Made by a program: the position numbers and the translations under genes | In this document: positions 33,067-44,030 of the stretch, in pieces | Layout: every line of letters starts with the position of its first letter | How positions within the stretch are numbered: the stretch's first letter is position 1 | Assembly (NCBI GenBank): GCA_033398695.1 | Contig: CM065804.1 | Span: forward strand, 35,293,501-35,357,500 | DNA length: 64,000 nt | Reading direction: 5' to 3' | Origin: Orobanche coerulescens | Lineage: Eukaryota; Streptophyta; Magnoliopsida; Lamiales; Orobanchaceae | Notes under the pieces: generated by a model | Seen by the model: only the letters and a program-made list of their open reading frames with translations | Database searches by the model: none | Told to the model about the DNA's origin: nothing

Positions 33067-35721
33067 TATAACACCCCCCAGAATCAAACCGATAATATTA
33101 CACGGCGTAGACCATCTCCGTAAGGATCTACCAGGCTAGACATCGAAACAACACATTACCTTACATATCGACGTAACAAAATAACGAACCAATAGACCGA
33201 TTTGGTCTTTTATCACTAACATGCAAATCAAAGTATACATTTCTATCTCGACTCATACCCATGCAAGGGAATAATACACTCATAAACAAATAGTACGACA
33301 GTGGGAAAGACCATACAACGAACTCCGACTGACTGCACCCAAAACTGGTCTTCATGTGATTAGTATCATTCGTCTTTCACCATCCTTCGCACCGTTCCTG
33401 TGTATTGCTCCCAAAACCTGTATGTACCTGGATGCAGAACAAACATCCACTGCCCGAATACTTCGGGGGTTAGCAAAACTCCACAGTTTTGCTAGTACAA
33501 GTATAAAGTGCAAATACGAGCCATACACAACACATTCCGAGAATACAACGAAAGGCTTCTGGATATATTTCATTCAATTAAAATAGTTCAAGTCTTGAAA
33601 GTAGAAACGAAGCAAGTAGGCACTTTGAAAATACTTCCAAATCTCGGGAGTTTTGAAAACATTTGAAGTTGAAAAGTTCTTAATTGCTCGAAAGCCACTT
33701 AGGGTCATAGCCCCAAAGTTCATTTCTCAAAATGCAAATCCGTTAACAAAACACACGGTCCACGACCCGATCATCCACTTCAATTCACTTACAAGGACAC
33801 ATTACATATAATACATTATTCTTATGCCATTCTAGCCAAACACCAAGACTCAATATATAATGTCTCTCGACCCCGAGCACCAAGCATTGTGATACTCCGG
33901 ACATATCACAAATAATCATCAGTACAAACACTCTGGCAATTCTCATGCAAGACCACTCGGCAAAGTCCCTGTGCGCCCTATCGAGCGACCCCAGGTGAGA
34001 ATGCCCACTCGAAAGTAACCCTCGCGCAAGACCACACGGCCAAGTCCCTGTGGGCCCCATCGAACTAATCCCCGAGTGAGAGTACCCCAAGAAAAACCTT
34101 ACAGCTCTCATCAGTTCACATTCCAAAACCACAATCCTCAAGAGTCAAATCACAATATATATAGTCGAGGTATTTTGCTAGAATGGTCAAATTATCCAAC
34201 ACATACTCACGACCCAGAACTAATACAGTAAAAAAAAACACCATCCAAATAGCACCGAACGGCACAACCAATATCACACAAGCTCACATATTCACACACA
34301 ACTGCATGTCTCAACATACATCCTAACAAAAGGATTGAACTCCAAATTTACCGACGACATAATCATACATAGTGACATCACATGAAAGTAAGGCAATCTT
34401 AAACTCAACACTAGCACACATATTCAATTGAGCACATTAATTCACGAAACACACGAGTCATCTTTTAAGAAAACCAAAATTGTAAATATAGCAGTTCTTT
34501 TGAAAAATGGTTGTATTCATTTATCACATATTGTCAATTACCAACCATTATATCCACCAAACACGTAATGTATGGGAAAGATACTTGCCTCGATAATCGA
34601 TACCGGACACTCCGACAAACACGGCTCAGTCGGGAGCCTCGAACACCTACAATTCTCCAGGCGGAACAATAATAACACTATCGATAGGGAAGCTTCAAGA
34701 AAACGACGAACGGAAGAGTTTCGTTTCTTCGCAAGGAACCTGATCCTAACATCATACCATCAATAAATTAACGGTCGAACAAGGAAGAATAATCGTAGAA
34801 CGCCCGAATCCCCTTTGTGACATTTTATCGAACACCTTCAAGGCGTTGATAAGATACTCAATAAAACGACGAATCCTCAGAAATCCAATAGTGGAACAAC
34901 AAGGAATTCGATATAATATAGCTTAACAATCATCAATCCATCACTATTCTAAGTTAATACGGATTAAATGGACAAATCGGACGAAATCCCCAAAACTAGA
35001 TTTTAAGAAAACTTACCCGGATTCGATCGATCGGGGCAAGTTATGGAAGGATTAATCTATGTTATGGACTTAGGAATTTCGTGGATTTACAGTGGAACAA
35101 CATCTCCTCGTGCCCTACTAGCCCCAGCCGCAGAAATGAAAGGAAGAAATGGGAAAAATGGGTGTAAACCCGACTGTCTTGCCATATTTATACCCATGCA
35201 AAACACGGCGCAACAATCGGCCCAGACCAGCGCCGTGTCTAACGCCGGGTTGCGGGTCAGTGCGCGACCTGACCGACACAGCGCAACACCCGGCGCAAAA
35301 CGCCTGCGCGTGTGTCTCGGCCGTGTCAGACACGGCGCATCACCCAGTGCAAAACTGGCGCGGGTTCTTGGCTGTGTCTCGGCTGACCTGCTAGTCCTGG
35401 TCGCCCGGGCGCAGGACACGGTGCTCGATAGCACCGTTTTCACCGCCGTTTTGTACAGGTCCGGCCAGCAAACCTCCGGTTGCAAAACGACTCCGATACA
35501 AACCAAAAATTACGATAGGACCACAACAACGATCAGGAAGAAGACAAATAATAACAAAACAGAACATACGATTAGATCGACTTACGAAACGAAAAGTCGT
35601 ACCCGACGAATATCACAACACAGTCTATCATGCCGGACCAAGAAATCGTCCACAGAACAAAATGACCTGCACAACCGACAAAATTCAAAAATAATCGGAA
35701 TCGAGAATCTCGGGTATTACA
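33067..35721 (-). repeat. 5' LTR of Tekay-2
   Basis: 2655 bp, TATAACACCCC to GGGTATTACA (plus view). TATA (minus) 35185-35192; GAG|GCAAGTA (minus) 34582-34592; hairpin with perfect 10-bp stem TAGCAAAACT/AGTTTTGCTA at 33471-33494. The C/G hairpin next to it has lost its two outer pairs (CCCCC became TGCCC at 33451). Confidence 0.92.
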
Positions 35722-35726
35722 AACAT

Positions 35727-36070
35727 CACCACCCCTAAATCTAGCTTCCTAGTTCGTTCCTGATCCTGATTCATTGTACAAATGTGAGAACTCGCACCAG
35801 AATCAAGTATCCAAGAAGTAGAATATACATTTACAGAGCATTTTGTTTCCAAAACCAATAGTTCCGTCCCTGAAGGCGCATTTCGGTCAAGTTTTGGACA
35901 GTATTTCCTCCAGTGGCCTAGCTCACCGCAGTTTAGGCATACGTCCGTTTTCTTGTCCCCTTGCTATTTGGAACCATTTGGGGCCTTGCCCTTTCCTTTA
36001 TCGATCTTGGCTATTGGACCTAATTGCTTTTTGTTCTTTTTCTTCTTATTCTTGGACTTCCAAGTCCTAG
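35727..36070 (-). pseudogene. pol: Copia-1 zinc knuckle and protease active site
   Basis: The minus strand encodes CLNCGELGHWRKYC (35901-35942), a CX2CX4HX4C nucleocapsid knuckle, and further on ILDSGASSH (35789-35807), the aspartic protease active site. The reading is then interrupted by Tekay-2 at 35722. Neighbouring frames carry stops. Confidence 0.85.
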
Positions 36071-36695
36071 AAGAAATCACAAGTGCATCTTCTTTTCCCT
36101 TTGTATTCATTTGAGACTAGGGCAGTCAGTTTGTTCATTAGTCTAGCTAAGTTACACGCAATCTCATTGTAGTTGAAGTTCATGACAAATTGGGAAAAAG
36201 AGTCAGGAAGTGACTACAGGATAATCTCAGTTTGAAGAGATGCATGCATCTGAAAATCAAGAGCTTCTAATCTATCAATCATTGAGATCATCATGAGGAT
36301 ATGGTCGCCAACTCTCTCTCTCCTTCCTTCATCCTGGCGCCGAATAATTGCTTTGATGTCTCATATCTAGCAATTCGACTATGCTCTCCATAGAGATTAG
36401 CTAAGTGCGCTAAGATGGCTCTCGAAGACGTCACCTTTTCATGGGTATGTTGAAGCTCATTAGTGATGGAGCCTAACATGTACCCGCACACTCTTACGTT
36501 GTCTTTTACCCATTTCTCATGGGCATCTTCCTGATTGGATCGGGTTCTTGCAGGAGCCGCTGGGCTGTCCGACTCCAAGACGTATCCCAACATTTCCATA
36601 GTGAGGACAATCCTCAAGTATCGAAGCCAATCCACATAGTTCAGACCAGTCAGGGTGTTCTTTTCAAGCACTATTGCGAGCGGGTTCATAGTCAT
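36071..36695 (-). pseudogene. gag: Copia-1 gag (broken)
   Basis: ATG at 36695 (minus). The first 134 codons are open: MTMNPLAIVLEKNTLTGLNY, then YVDWLRYLRIVLTMEMLGYV and a YGEHSRIARYETSKQLFGAR segment, the UBN2-type copia Gag seen also in copia-2 (56743). A frame change at about 36290 ends the ORF; the rest of Gag (LQTEIILQSL-like, NFNYNEIACNLARLM-like) is readable in another frame down to the knuckle. A good splice acceptor (TTATTCTCTACAG on the minus strand) lies 24 bases upstream of the ATG. Confidence 0.88.
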
Positions 36696-38258
36696 TTTCA
36701 GAGATATTTGTCAACTGTAGAGAATAATTTAAGATTCGTTAGTGATTGTTTAATTATGATACAAGTAAAGAATTTAAGGACTTTCTTAATTGATAACTCG
36801 GCTCCCACTATTTTTATCATTATTTACACACTCCCATGTGAAATCCAGAAGTCACGATTGAATTCATAGTGGTGATCGAGTTCTTTACAAAGTTTAATAG
36901 AGGGCAACCATTCGGTTTCTATTTTATCATTCTTTATAAAGTGGTGTCTAACACCAACCCATCTAATGGATGATTCGATCTTCTTTTACCCCTAGTTCAC
37001 TTGCTCTCATCCCATACGGTTTTATTGCTCGCTGAACTATCTAAGTTTAAACTGTCAACTCCTATTAGTCTGACAATTGAATCTCTTTCGGCAACCCATA
37101 CGGTTTCTAGGGGTTTGGTTTTTCACAACTAAAGGCATATAATGCACTCTAGGAATTTATCAACCTTCCCTTAAAATATTACCCAGACATACTCGGAAGA
37201 ATAATATTTCGGTTTAGATTTCAATTTTCCATGAGTTTGACAGAGGGTAGGAAACCTCGTAAACTTTATAACTTAGTGTTTGTAAGTGGGAGTTTAACGC
37301 GATTATATGTTACACTTTGCACATTAATCCGTTTATAAGCGCTATTTTTCGGTTTGTTTGTTTGTCATACAATATGAAAACATACACAACCTAAAACTAA
37401 CAACATGAATTTCATGGACCGTTCCTAAGTATCGAGTCATCATCGACTCGAAAAAAATACAAGTAATCTAATTACAAGTCTTGAATCTCTGTCTTCATGG
37501 CGGTTCATCCTCAGATCTTCGTCATAGCTAATTTATTACAATAATAAAATTTGCATCCTATACAAATTTAGTAAAAAATAAATTGGCTCAAAACGGCCAT
37601 TACAACCCAATCAAATAAAGATTCAATAAACTAAGTCCATAAAACCATTCAAATAATTATGCAACCACTACATTAAGATAAATGGCAATCATAATTAATC
37701 TAAATATTGATCCAATCAATATAAAATTAATACATCTAATAGAATTAATCCAATTAATTCATACAACCGTTAATATTAATTTGTTCTGGACAAAATAAAT
37801 ATTTCATTAAATTAATTCTCTTAAAATTAAAATAAAATATTATATTTTAGTCAAATTAAATCCAATTTAATTTGTGGGAAATTAGTTTATCAAACGAAGT
37901 ATAAAAATGGAGTCGGAAAACAGGGCCAAGCCAACGGCCCGGCAGGGGCCGCCCAGCCCTGGCCGAGCAGCCCAGCAGTGGCTCGGCCGCTGCCTGCTCC
38001 TCTCGGTAGGCAGGCAGGGGCAAATCCAATTTAATTTGCGGGAAAATATTAAATCAATAATATTTTATTAATTTTTATATTAAACATTTAAATCAGCTTT
38101 TTAAAAGAATAATATATTTATATTGTAACATAAAATCATGAAAAATAATTTGTAGATGAACAATTAAATATTAGCAATTTAAACAATTATGATTCTAAAT
38201 CATAAAAAAATAACCAAGCATTCCAAATGCAAATATCGAATATACGATCGCATAGACC
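36696..38258 (-). other. Copia-1 leader between 5' LTR and gag
   Basis: Non-coding, about 1.56 kb, collinear in part with the copia-2 leader (55069-56742). A GC-rich block at about 37915-38025 (GGCCGAG, GGGCCG, CAGCCC words, potentially strongly folded) stands out from AT-rich surroundings. No intact primer site at the LTR junction: the stretch present in copia-2 as TGCTATCGGAGT is missing here. Confidence 0.75.
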
Positions 38259-38386
38259 TTGGTATTCGGTGATTAAAAATGAGTTATGCAGCGAAAGATA
38301 AACCAGTCCAACCGGATCAAAACCAAACCCTAACATGGATCGATCAAGCATCCTATAAAAGAATATATAAAATTTATGAAGATTGA
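38259..38386 (-). repeat. Copia-1 5' LTR, 3'-terminal piece
   Basis: Matches 23263-23395 of the other LTR. It is interrupted by Athila; the rest of the LTR is at 50464-52298. Confidence 0.88.
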
Positions 38387-39720
38387 TGTTACGTGCTATT
38401 TTTGTACGCTTTATTGTCATTATTTTATCTCTATTGTGATCTAATTCTGCGTAAATGAACTCCTAATACATTATGTTTACATGTTTTGTAGGAAATTGGA
38501 GTCCTGGAGCTTGAACGAAGCAAAACGAACCAAAAACAACATTTTTCTGTAGAGGGATGCGTCACACGAAGCTGGGTCGCGTCGCAGACTCAACACGCAC
38601 CAAGATGGAATAAGCTGTACAGAGGACCGCGGCACACTTACACCGGGCCGCAGCCCATACTGAATTAATGCCCAGACTGGGTAGCTGTGTGATTAAGGCC
38701 GCGCCACACTTACTCCAGGCCGCGGCCCACAGCAGCGAAAAACCTAATACGATTATGTGACTTTGGCCGTTTTGGAGTCAGACAAAACCTAATTTTCTGG
38801 ACGCGGTTTGGAGAGATGAGAGGGTTATAAAAGCTGAGATAAGGTCAAAAACAAGGATCATCAGAGGGGAGTGGGATACTTAGTGGCGGAGAACAGAGCA
38901 GAGGAAGAGAACGAAGGCAAGAGCACAGAAGGGGACGATTTCTTCAATTGTGTTTGACATTCTTGAACCTTATGTTTAATTCGCGTATTTTTGTGTTGCT
39001 TTCTAGCATGTCTAGCTAGATTCCCTAATTCTAGGATTAAGATGAAACCGAGATTATGATGAATTAACTCTTGATTTTACATTATTGATATTTTCCCATT
39101 TTCATTGAGTTTTCCCCGGTTGTTCTTAATGCTTTCAATTGTGTGGCCGATGATTGAATTGTCTAGATACTTAACTTGAATCTAAAGAAGAGAGTGAGTA
39201 GTGATAATTGAGATAAAACCATTTTATCTTATGAGATAGGAATATACTCATAAAAATTATGAAGCTTGATATTTTTGAAGATTATAAATCTTTTTGGCTA
39301 ATGACGCAATAACTCACCTAGGAATAGAGTGAATTGTTCGTGTTGGAAAATTCTACTAACCTTAGAAGGGGCAATAGATTAAATCAGATAATCTTCGCTT
39401 TCAAATAATTGGAAAATTACCTAACTTATATAAGTTAAGATTAATTTGGATTAATCAAGGCGAATTCTTGATCCTAGATACTTCTTTTACTTGAAACTCC
39501 TTTTATTGGATAGTTGATTTCTTGTTTATTTTAATTTATCGCTCTTTCTAAATTATTTAATAATTGTTAAAACCCAAATATCTCGGTCATTCAAATAAAA
39601 CTAGGAATAACCAATGAATTGGTAATTAGCACATTAGTCCTCGAGGGAGCGATACTCTACTCACTACTTTATTACTTCTATACGACAACATGCACTTGCG
39701 TTCACGAAAAACACGTATCA
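38387..39720 (+). repeat. 5' LTR of Athila
   Basis: 1334 bp. A GC word cluster with GACCGCGGCACACTTAC and GGCCGCGGCCC at 38570-38745, TATA box TATAAAAG at 38826-38833, possible GC-type donor AAG|GCAAGA at about 38914-38922. Collinear with 49119-50458; by eye about 95 percent alike. Confidence 0.93.
38826..38833 (+). promoter_or_regulatory. TATA box of the Athila 5' LTR
   Basis: TATAAAAG, about 90 bases after the GCCGCGGC word cluster. The right-LTR copy is at 49557-49564. Confidence 0.75.
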
Positions 39721-39726
39721 AGTTTT

Positions 39727-39744
39727 TGGCACCGTTGCCGGGGA
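39727..39744 (+). other. Athila primer-binding site, aspartate tRNA
   Basis: TGGCACCGTTGCCGGGGA, one change from the usual Athila site TGGCGCCGTTGCCGGGGA, six bases after the LTR. Confidence 0.92.
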
Positions 39745-39829
39745 CTGATTGTTTTTGCTAATATCAATTTTAATGTTTCTAGTCTTAATTTGAATATTAT
39801 TTTATATTTTTAATTTTTGTGTAAATTTG

Positions 39830-39851
39830 GTTTCATTTTTTTTCCTTTCAG
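39830..39851 (+). other. Candidate 3' splice site before Athila gag
   Basis: A long pyrimidine run ending TTTTTTTTCCTTTCAG at 39851, 15 bases before the ATG at 39867: a very strong plant-type acceptor. Confidence 0.45.
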
Positions 39852-39866
39852 GAATTCGTTTAGTGC

Positions 39867-41266
39867 ATGAGAAAATTTGGTAACGAAGGTTTTTTTCCTT
39901 TGAATACCAAACTCGAATGCACTCTTCGGAAAAACAGGAAGGAAAAACGTGAGTTATCTATTCTGGATACCATGGTAGATAATATTGGAAATCAAGGGAA
40001 TGATAACCCAAATCAACAGGTTCAACCAGCATTGGCTCTCCGTGATTATGCACTTCCGTAGATCAATGCTAATTTTTTGGGGATTCGGCTACTGACTATT
40101 CAAGTGAACAATTTTGAAATCAAGCCAGCTATCATTCAAATGGTGCAAGCAAGCTAATTTTGTGGATTGGATAATGATGACCCTAATGCTCATATTGCTT
40201 CAATTCTCGAGGTTTGTGACACATTCAAGAATAATGGTGTTACTGATGATGCCATTCGTCTATGGCTTTTCCCATTTTCTCTAAGGGACAAAGCCAAATT
40301 CTGTTTAAACTCACTCTCACCAGGCTCTATCTCAACTTGGGCAGAGTTAGCACGAGCTTTTCTGGCTAAGTTCTTTCCACCGGCAAAGACAGCAAGACTC
40401 AGAAATGAAATAACTACTTTTGGACAGTATGAGATGGAATCGCTACATGAGGCATGAGATCGATATAAAGATTTGCTAAGGATATGCCCCCATCATGGTC
40501 TACCGGATTGTCTGCAGATTCAAACATTCTACAATGGATTGAGTGCTTCTACACGCACTCTAATAGATGCAGCAGCTAGGGGTGCTTTAATGGGCAAAAC
40601 TATGGCTAAAGCTTATTCCTTACTGGAAGCTATGGCTGCAAATGCTTATCAGTGGCATTCTGAGCATGTGAATCCAAAACGAGTTATGGAAATTTCTGAC
40701 AATGATCCAGTATCTACGCTATCAGCTCAAGTTGCAGCTCTAACCAACAACTGCAAGTTTTATCACACGCTCCTTCTACCGGTACCACGGAAACTTGCAA
40801 TTCGTGCAACAGCTCTCATCCAAGTGCTGAATGTCAAGTCGGGGATCCATTTAAGCAATCTCAGGTGGAACAAGCTCAATTTGTGGGGAATGGAAATCAT
40901 CAAAATAACCCGTATTCTTACACCTACAATCAAGGGTGGCGAAATCATCCAAATCTTTCATGGAGGAACGGACAAGCGTTGAATAAACCTCCACAAGCTC
41001 AATTTACTCACCCACAATATCAGCCCCCTCAACCACCAAAAGTCTCTTTAGAAGATGCACTTGCTCAAATGGCGGATAATACGAGTCAATTCATGACTCG
41101 CACTGAAACTACTCTACAGAATCATTCCGCTTCTATTCGGAACTTGGAGGTTCAATTGGGGCAGATTGCAAATCTATTATCATCTAGACCCCAAGGTGTC
41201 TTACCAAGTGCTACCGAGATGAATCCCAAAGAAAATGTGAAAGCTATTGAGTTACGAAGTGGATAG
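39867..41266 (+). pseudogene. gag: Athila gag (broken)
   Basis: ATG at 39867. The first segment ends ALALRDYALP at a stop (40061). The frame continues through NNFEIKPAIIQMVQ to a capsid-like domain (40167-40457, ending ETTFGQYEMESLHEA-like) and, after another stop, 40473-40982 (CPHHGLPDCLQIQTFYNGLS, the conserved Athila capsid helix). A frameshift near 40860 moves the C-terminal part to another frame (40865-41266, with LEVQLGQIANLLSSRPQG). Athila gag normally reads as one frame into pol. Here at least three stops and one frameshift break it. Confidence 0.88.
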
Positions 41267-42277
41267 GAACTATACGAGCAGTCCAAGAGTAGCAAAGAAA
41301 AGAGCATTCCCTTTGAGAAAGTGAATGATGAGGAGCCCACTCAAGTAGAGACCAATATGTCCTCAAAGCCCAAGTCAAAAGTAGTCTCGACCACTCATCC
41401 TACTTATGTGCCATCAGTCCCGTTTCCACAGCGTTTGTAAAAGCAGAAGTTAGACAGGCAATTTTCTAAGTTTCTCGATGTCTTCAAGAAATTTCATATT
41501 AATATCCCATTTTCCGACGCTTTGGAACAAATGCCGAGCTATGTGAAATTTATGAAGGAGATTTTATCTAACAAAAGAAAGCTCGAAGAATATGAAATGG
41601 GGGCACTAATTGAAGAGTGCAGTGCTATTTTACAGAAAAAGCCCCCACCTAAATTGAAAGATCCAGGAAGCTTCACTATACCTTGCACTATTGGAAACTC
41701 GACCTTTGATAAAGCTTTATGTGATCTTGGCGCCAGTATTAATCTTATGTCTCTCTATATTTTCAAGAAACTAGGTATTGGGGAGGCCAAGCCTATTACG
41801 GTCTCTTTACAACTAGCAGATTGATCCATCAAGTATCCTATAGGGGTCATAAAAGATTTCCTGGTCAGGATTGATAAATTCATTTTCCCTGCTGATTTTA
41901 TTGTGCTCGATATGGAAGAAGATCATGACATCCCAATTATATTGGGAAGAACATTTTCAGCGACTGGCAGAACTCTAGTTGACGTGGAAAAAGAGGATCT
42001 AACTTTAAGAGTTCAAGAAGAGCAAGTCTCTTTTAATGTGTTTCGAGCTATGCAACATCCTAGTGATGTCGAAAATTGTTTTCAAATTGATGTCATTGAC
42101 TCGTATCTAAGAAATGCTTTTCGGGAGAGCTACCCGTCAGATCCACTGGAGTCCGTTTTAGTCAGATCCTCTACCGAGTTGAATCCAGAGCATGTAGCTT
42201 ATTTACGGCACATGGATGCTTCACCACCATTTTTCACTCATAAACCATGTGATGTGCTTGGAAGTTCACCAACGTGA
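41267..42277 (+). pseudogene. pol: Athila protease region (broken)
   Basis: Contains PSYVKFMKEILSNKRKLEEY and then the protease active site ALCDLGASINLMSLYIFKK (near 41720-41770). The DLGA form instead of DTGA/DSGA is normal for Athila. After a stop at 41822 the frame reopens with HDIPIILGRTFSATGRTLVD (41903 on), the second half of the protease fold. A linker to RT follows. The frame is the same throughout, so the breaks are point stops. Confidence 0.87.
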
Positions 42278-43447
42278 TCCATCCCATCGGTTGAGAAACC
42301 CCCAAAGCTAGAACTTAAGCAGCTGCCAAATCATTTGAAGTATGCATTTTTGGGGTTAGATAATTCCCTACCTGTCATTCTTTTTGCCACTTTGGCGGTT
42401 GATCAAGAGGATAAGTTATTAAGAGTATTGAGGGAATACAAATCTGCCTTGGTATGATCTATTGCGGATATCAAGGAAATTAGTCCTTCCATTTGTATGC
42501 ACAGGATTTTAATGGAGGAGGACTACAAGCCTTCTGTGGAGCATCAACGTCGGTTAAATTAGAATATGAAAGAGGTGGTAAAAGTTGAGCTTTTAAAACT
42601 CCTCAATGCAGGTATGATCTTTCCCACTTTCGACAGTAAGTGGGTAAATCCTGTTCAAGTAGTGTCAAAAAAATGTGGGATAACTGTTATTCAAAATGAT
42701 AATAATGAATTAATTCCCACTAGAATTATTACAGGGTGGTATATGTGTATAGATTATGGAAAATTAAATAAAACCACTAGAAAAGACCATTTTCCTTTAC
42801 CGTTTATTGATCAAATGTTGGATAGATTAGTGTCAAAGAAAGGTGGGATAACTGTTATTCAAAATGATAATAATGAATTAATTCCCACTAGAATTATTAC
42901 AGGGTGGCATATGTGTATAGATTATAGAAAATTAAATAAAGCCACTAGAAAAGACCATTTTCCTTTATCGTTTATTGATCAAATGTTGGATAGATTGACT
43001 GGATATGATTTCCACTATTTTCTTGATGGTTATTATGGGTATAATCAGATTTATATAGCCCCAGAAGACCAAGAAAAGACGACGTTTACATGTTCTTACG
43101 GCATTTTTGCTTACCGGCACATGCCTTTTGGTTTATGTAATGCGCCAGCCACTTTTCAAAGGTGTATGACGGCTATTTTTTCTGACATGGTAGAGCATTG
43201 TATTGAAATCTTTATGGATGACTTTTCTGTTTTCGGTGATCCGTTTGATCTATGTTTGCAGAATTTAAAAAATGTCCTGAAAAGATGCGAAGAGACAAAT
43301 CTTGTGTTAAATTGGGAGAAATGCCACTTCATGGTCCAGGAAGGCATTGTGCTGGGTCATCGCATATCCGCTCATGGGATTGAAGTCGATCGTGCAAAAA
43401 TTGAAATGATCAAGAAATACCTCCGCCTACTTCAGCAAAGGGGGTGA
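42278..43447 (+). pseudogene. pol: Athila reverse transcriptase with internal duplication
   Basis: The open part 42566-43447 starts in EVVKVELLKLLNAGMIFP and runs through the fingers to the catalytic FMDDFSVFG (near 43210) and on to EGIVLGHRISAHGIEVD. The stretch VSKKCGITVIQNDNNELIPT to IDQMLDRL (56 residues, with the YxKLN fingers motif) appears twice head to tail, in frame (42662-42829, 42830-42997). Between fingers and palm, YGYNQIYIAPEDQEKTTFTC and MPFGLCNAPATFQ are normal. The duplication would distort the fingers, so activity is unlikely. Stops precede 42566. Confidence 0.9.
42662..42997 (+). repeat. In-frame 168-bp tandem duplication in Athila RT
   Basis: Two copies of a 168-bp unit (56 codons) differing at only a handful of bases, beginning GTGTCAAA at 42662 and 42830. 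The single-copy form is the rule in Athila RT. Confidence 0.95.
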
Positions 43448-44030
43448 GGAGTTTTTTGGGACACGCTGGGTTCTACCGTCGTTTTTGTTAAAGATTTTTC
43501 AAAGATCATGAAGCCTTTATGTAATTTGTTCGTGAAAGATGTCCAGTTTAATTTTAATGAGTTATGTAAAGAAAGCTTCGATCTATTGAAGAAGGCTCTA
43601 AGCACCGCTCTTGTTATAGTCGCCCTAGACTGGAGTTTGCCGTTTGAATTGATGTGCAATGCTAGCGATTTTGCAATTGGGGCAGTTTTGGGACAACGAA
43701 GGGGAAAAGTATTTCATGTCGTATATTATGCAAGTCAAACCCTCGACGACGCCCAAATAAATTATGCCACGACAGTGAAAGAACTATTAGCCGTGATTTT
43801 TGCCTTTGATAAATTTCAAGCTTATCTGTTGGGGACAAAAGTGGTCGTGTGGACTGACCATTCGGCTATCAAGTACCTTCTAGAAAAGAAAGATGTTAAA
43901 CCGAGGTTGATTAGATGGGTGCTTCTCCTACAAGAGTTCAATTTGCAGATACGAGATCAGAAAGGGACTGAAAGTGTCATTGCAGATCATCTCTCATGTT
44001 TAGAAAATCCCTTGGAGAAAGCTGAGAATC
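43448..44030 (+). pseudogene. pol: Athila RNase H (active-site residue lost)
   Basis: The frame 43508-44605 begins in the connection region ([13 protein letters not shown]) and carries RNase [52 protein letters not shown] and [10 protein letters not shown]. The usual first catalytic Asp of CDASD is Asn here (CNASD), so the enzyme would be inactive even if translated. A frame break of a few bases at 43430-43507 separates it from RT ([18 protein letters not shown] sequence in another frame). Confidence 0.88.

Larger units (their letters stand above)
27942..35721 (-). mobile_element. Tekay-2: gutted Tekay-type LTR element (minus strand)
   Basis: LTRs 27942-30639 and 33067-35721. Flanking 5-mers ACCAT and AACAT differ at one base. 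On the minus strand the order is 5' LTR (right), Met-tRNA primer site (33050-33062), a 2.4-kb internal region without any gag or pol, PPT (30640-30680), 3' LTR. The element has complete cis signals but no coding, so it is non-autonomous. The LTRs differ visibly (by eye in the low 90s percent identity), so it is older than Tekay-1. Confidence 0.9.

Noticed and set aside
35043..35738. 231-codon plus-strand ORF, and matching ORFs at 29967-30403
   Set aside because: They lie in the GC-rich U3 word cluster of the Tekay-2 LTRs, open in several frames on both strands, with no domain. They follow LTR homology, not a gene.
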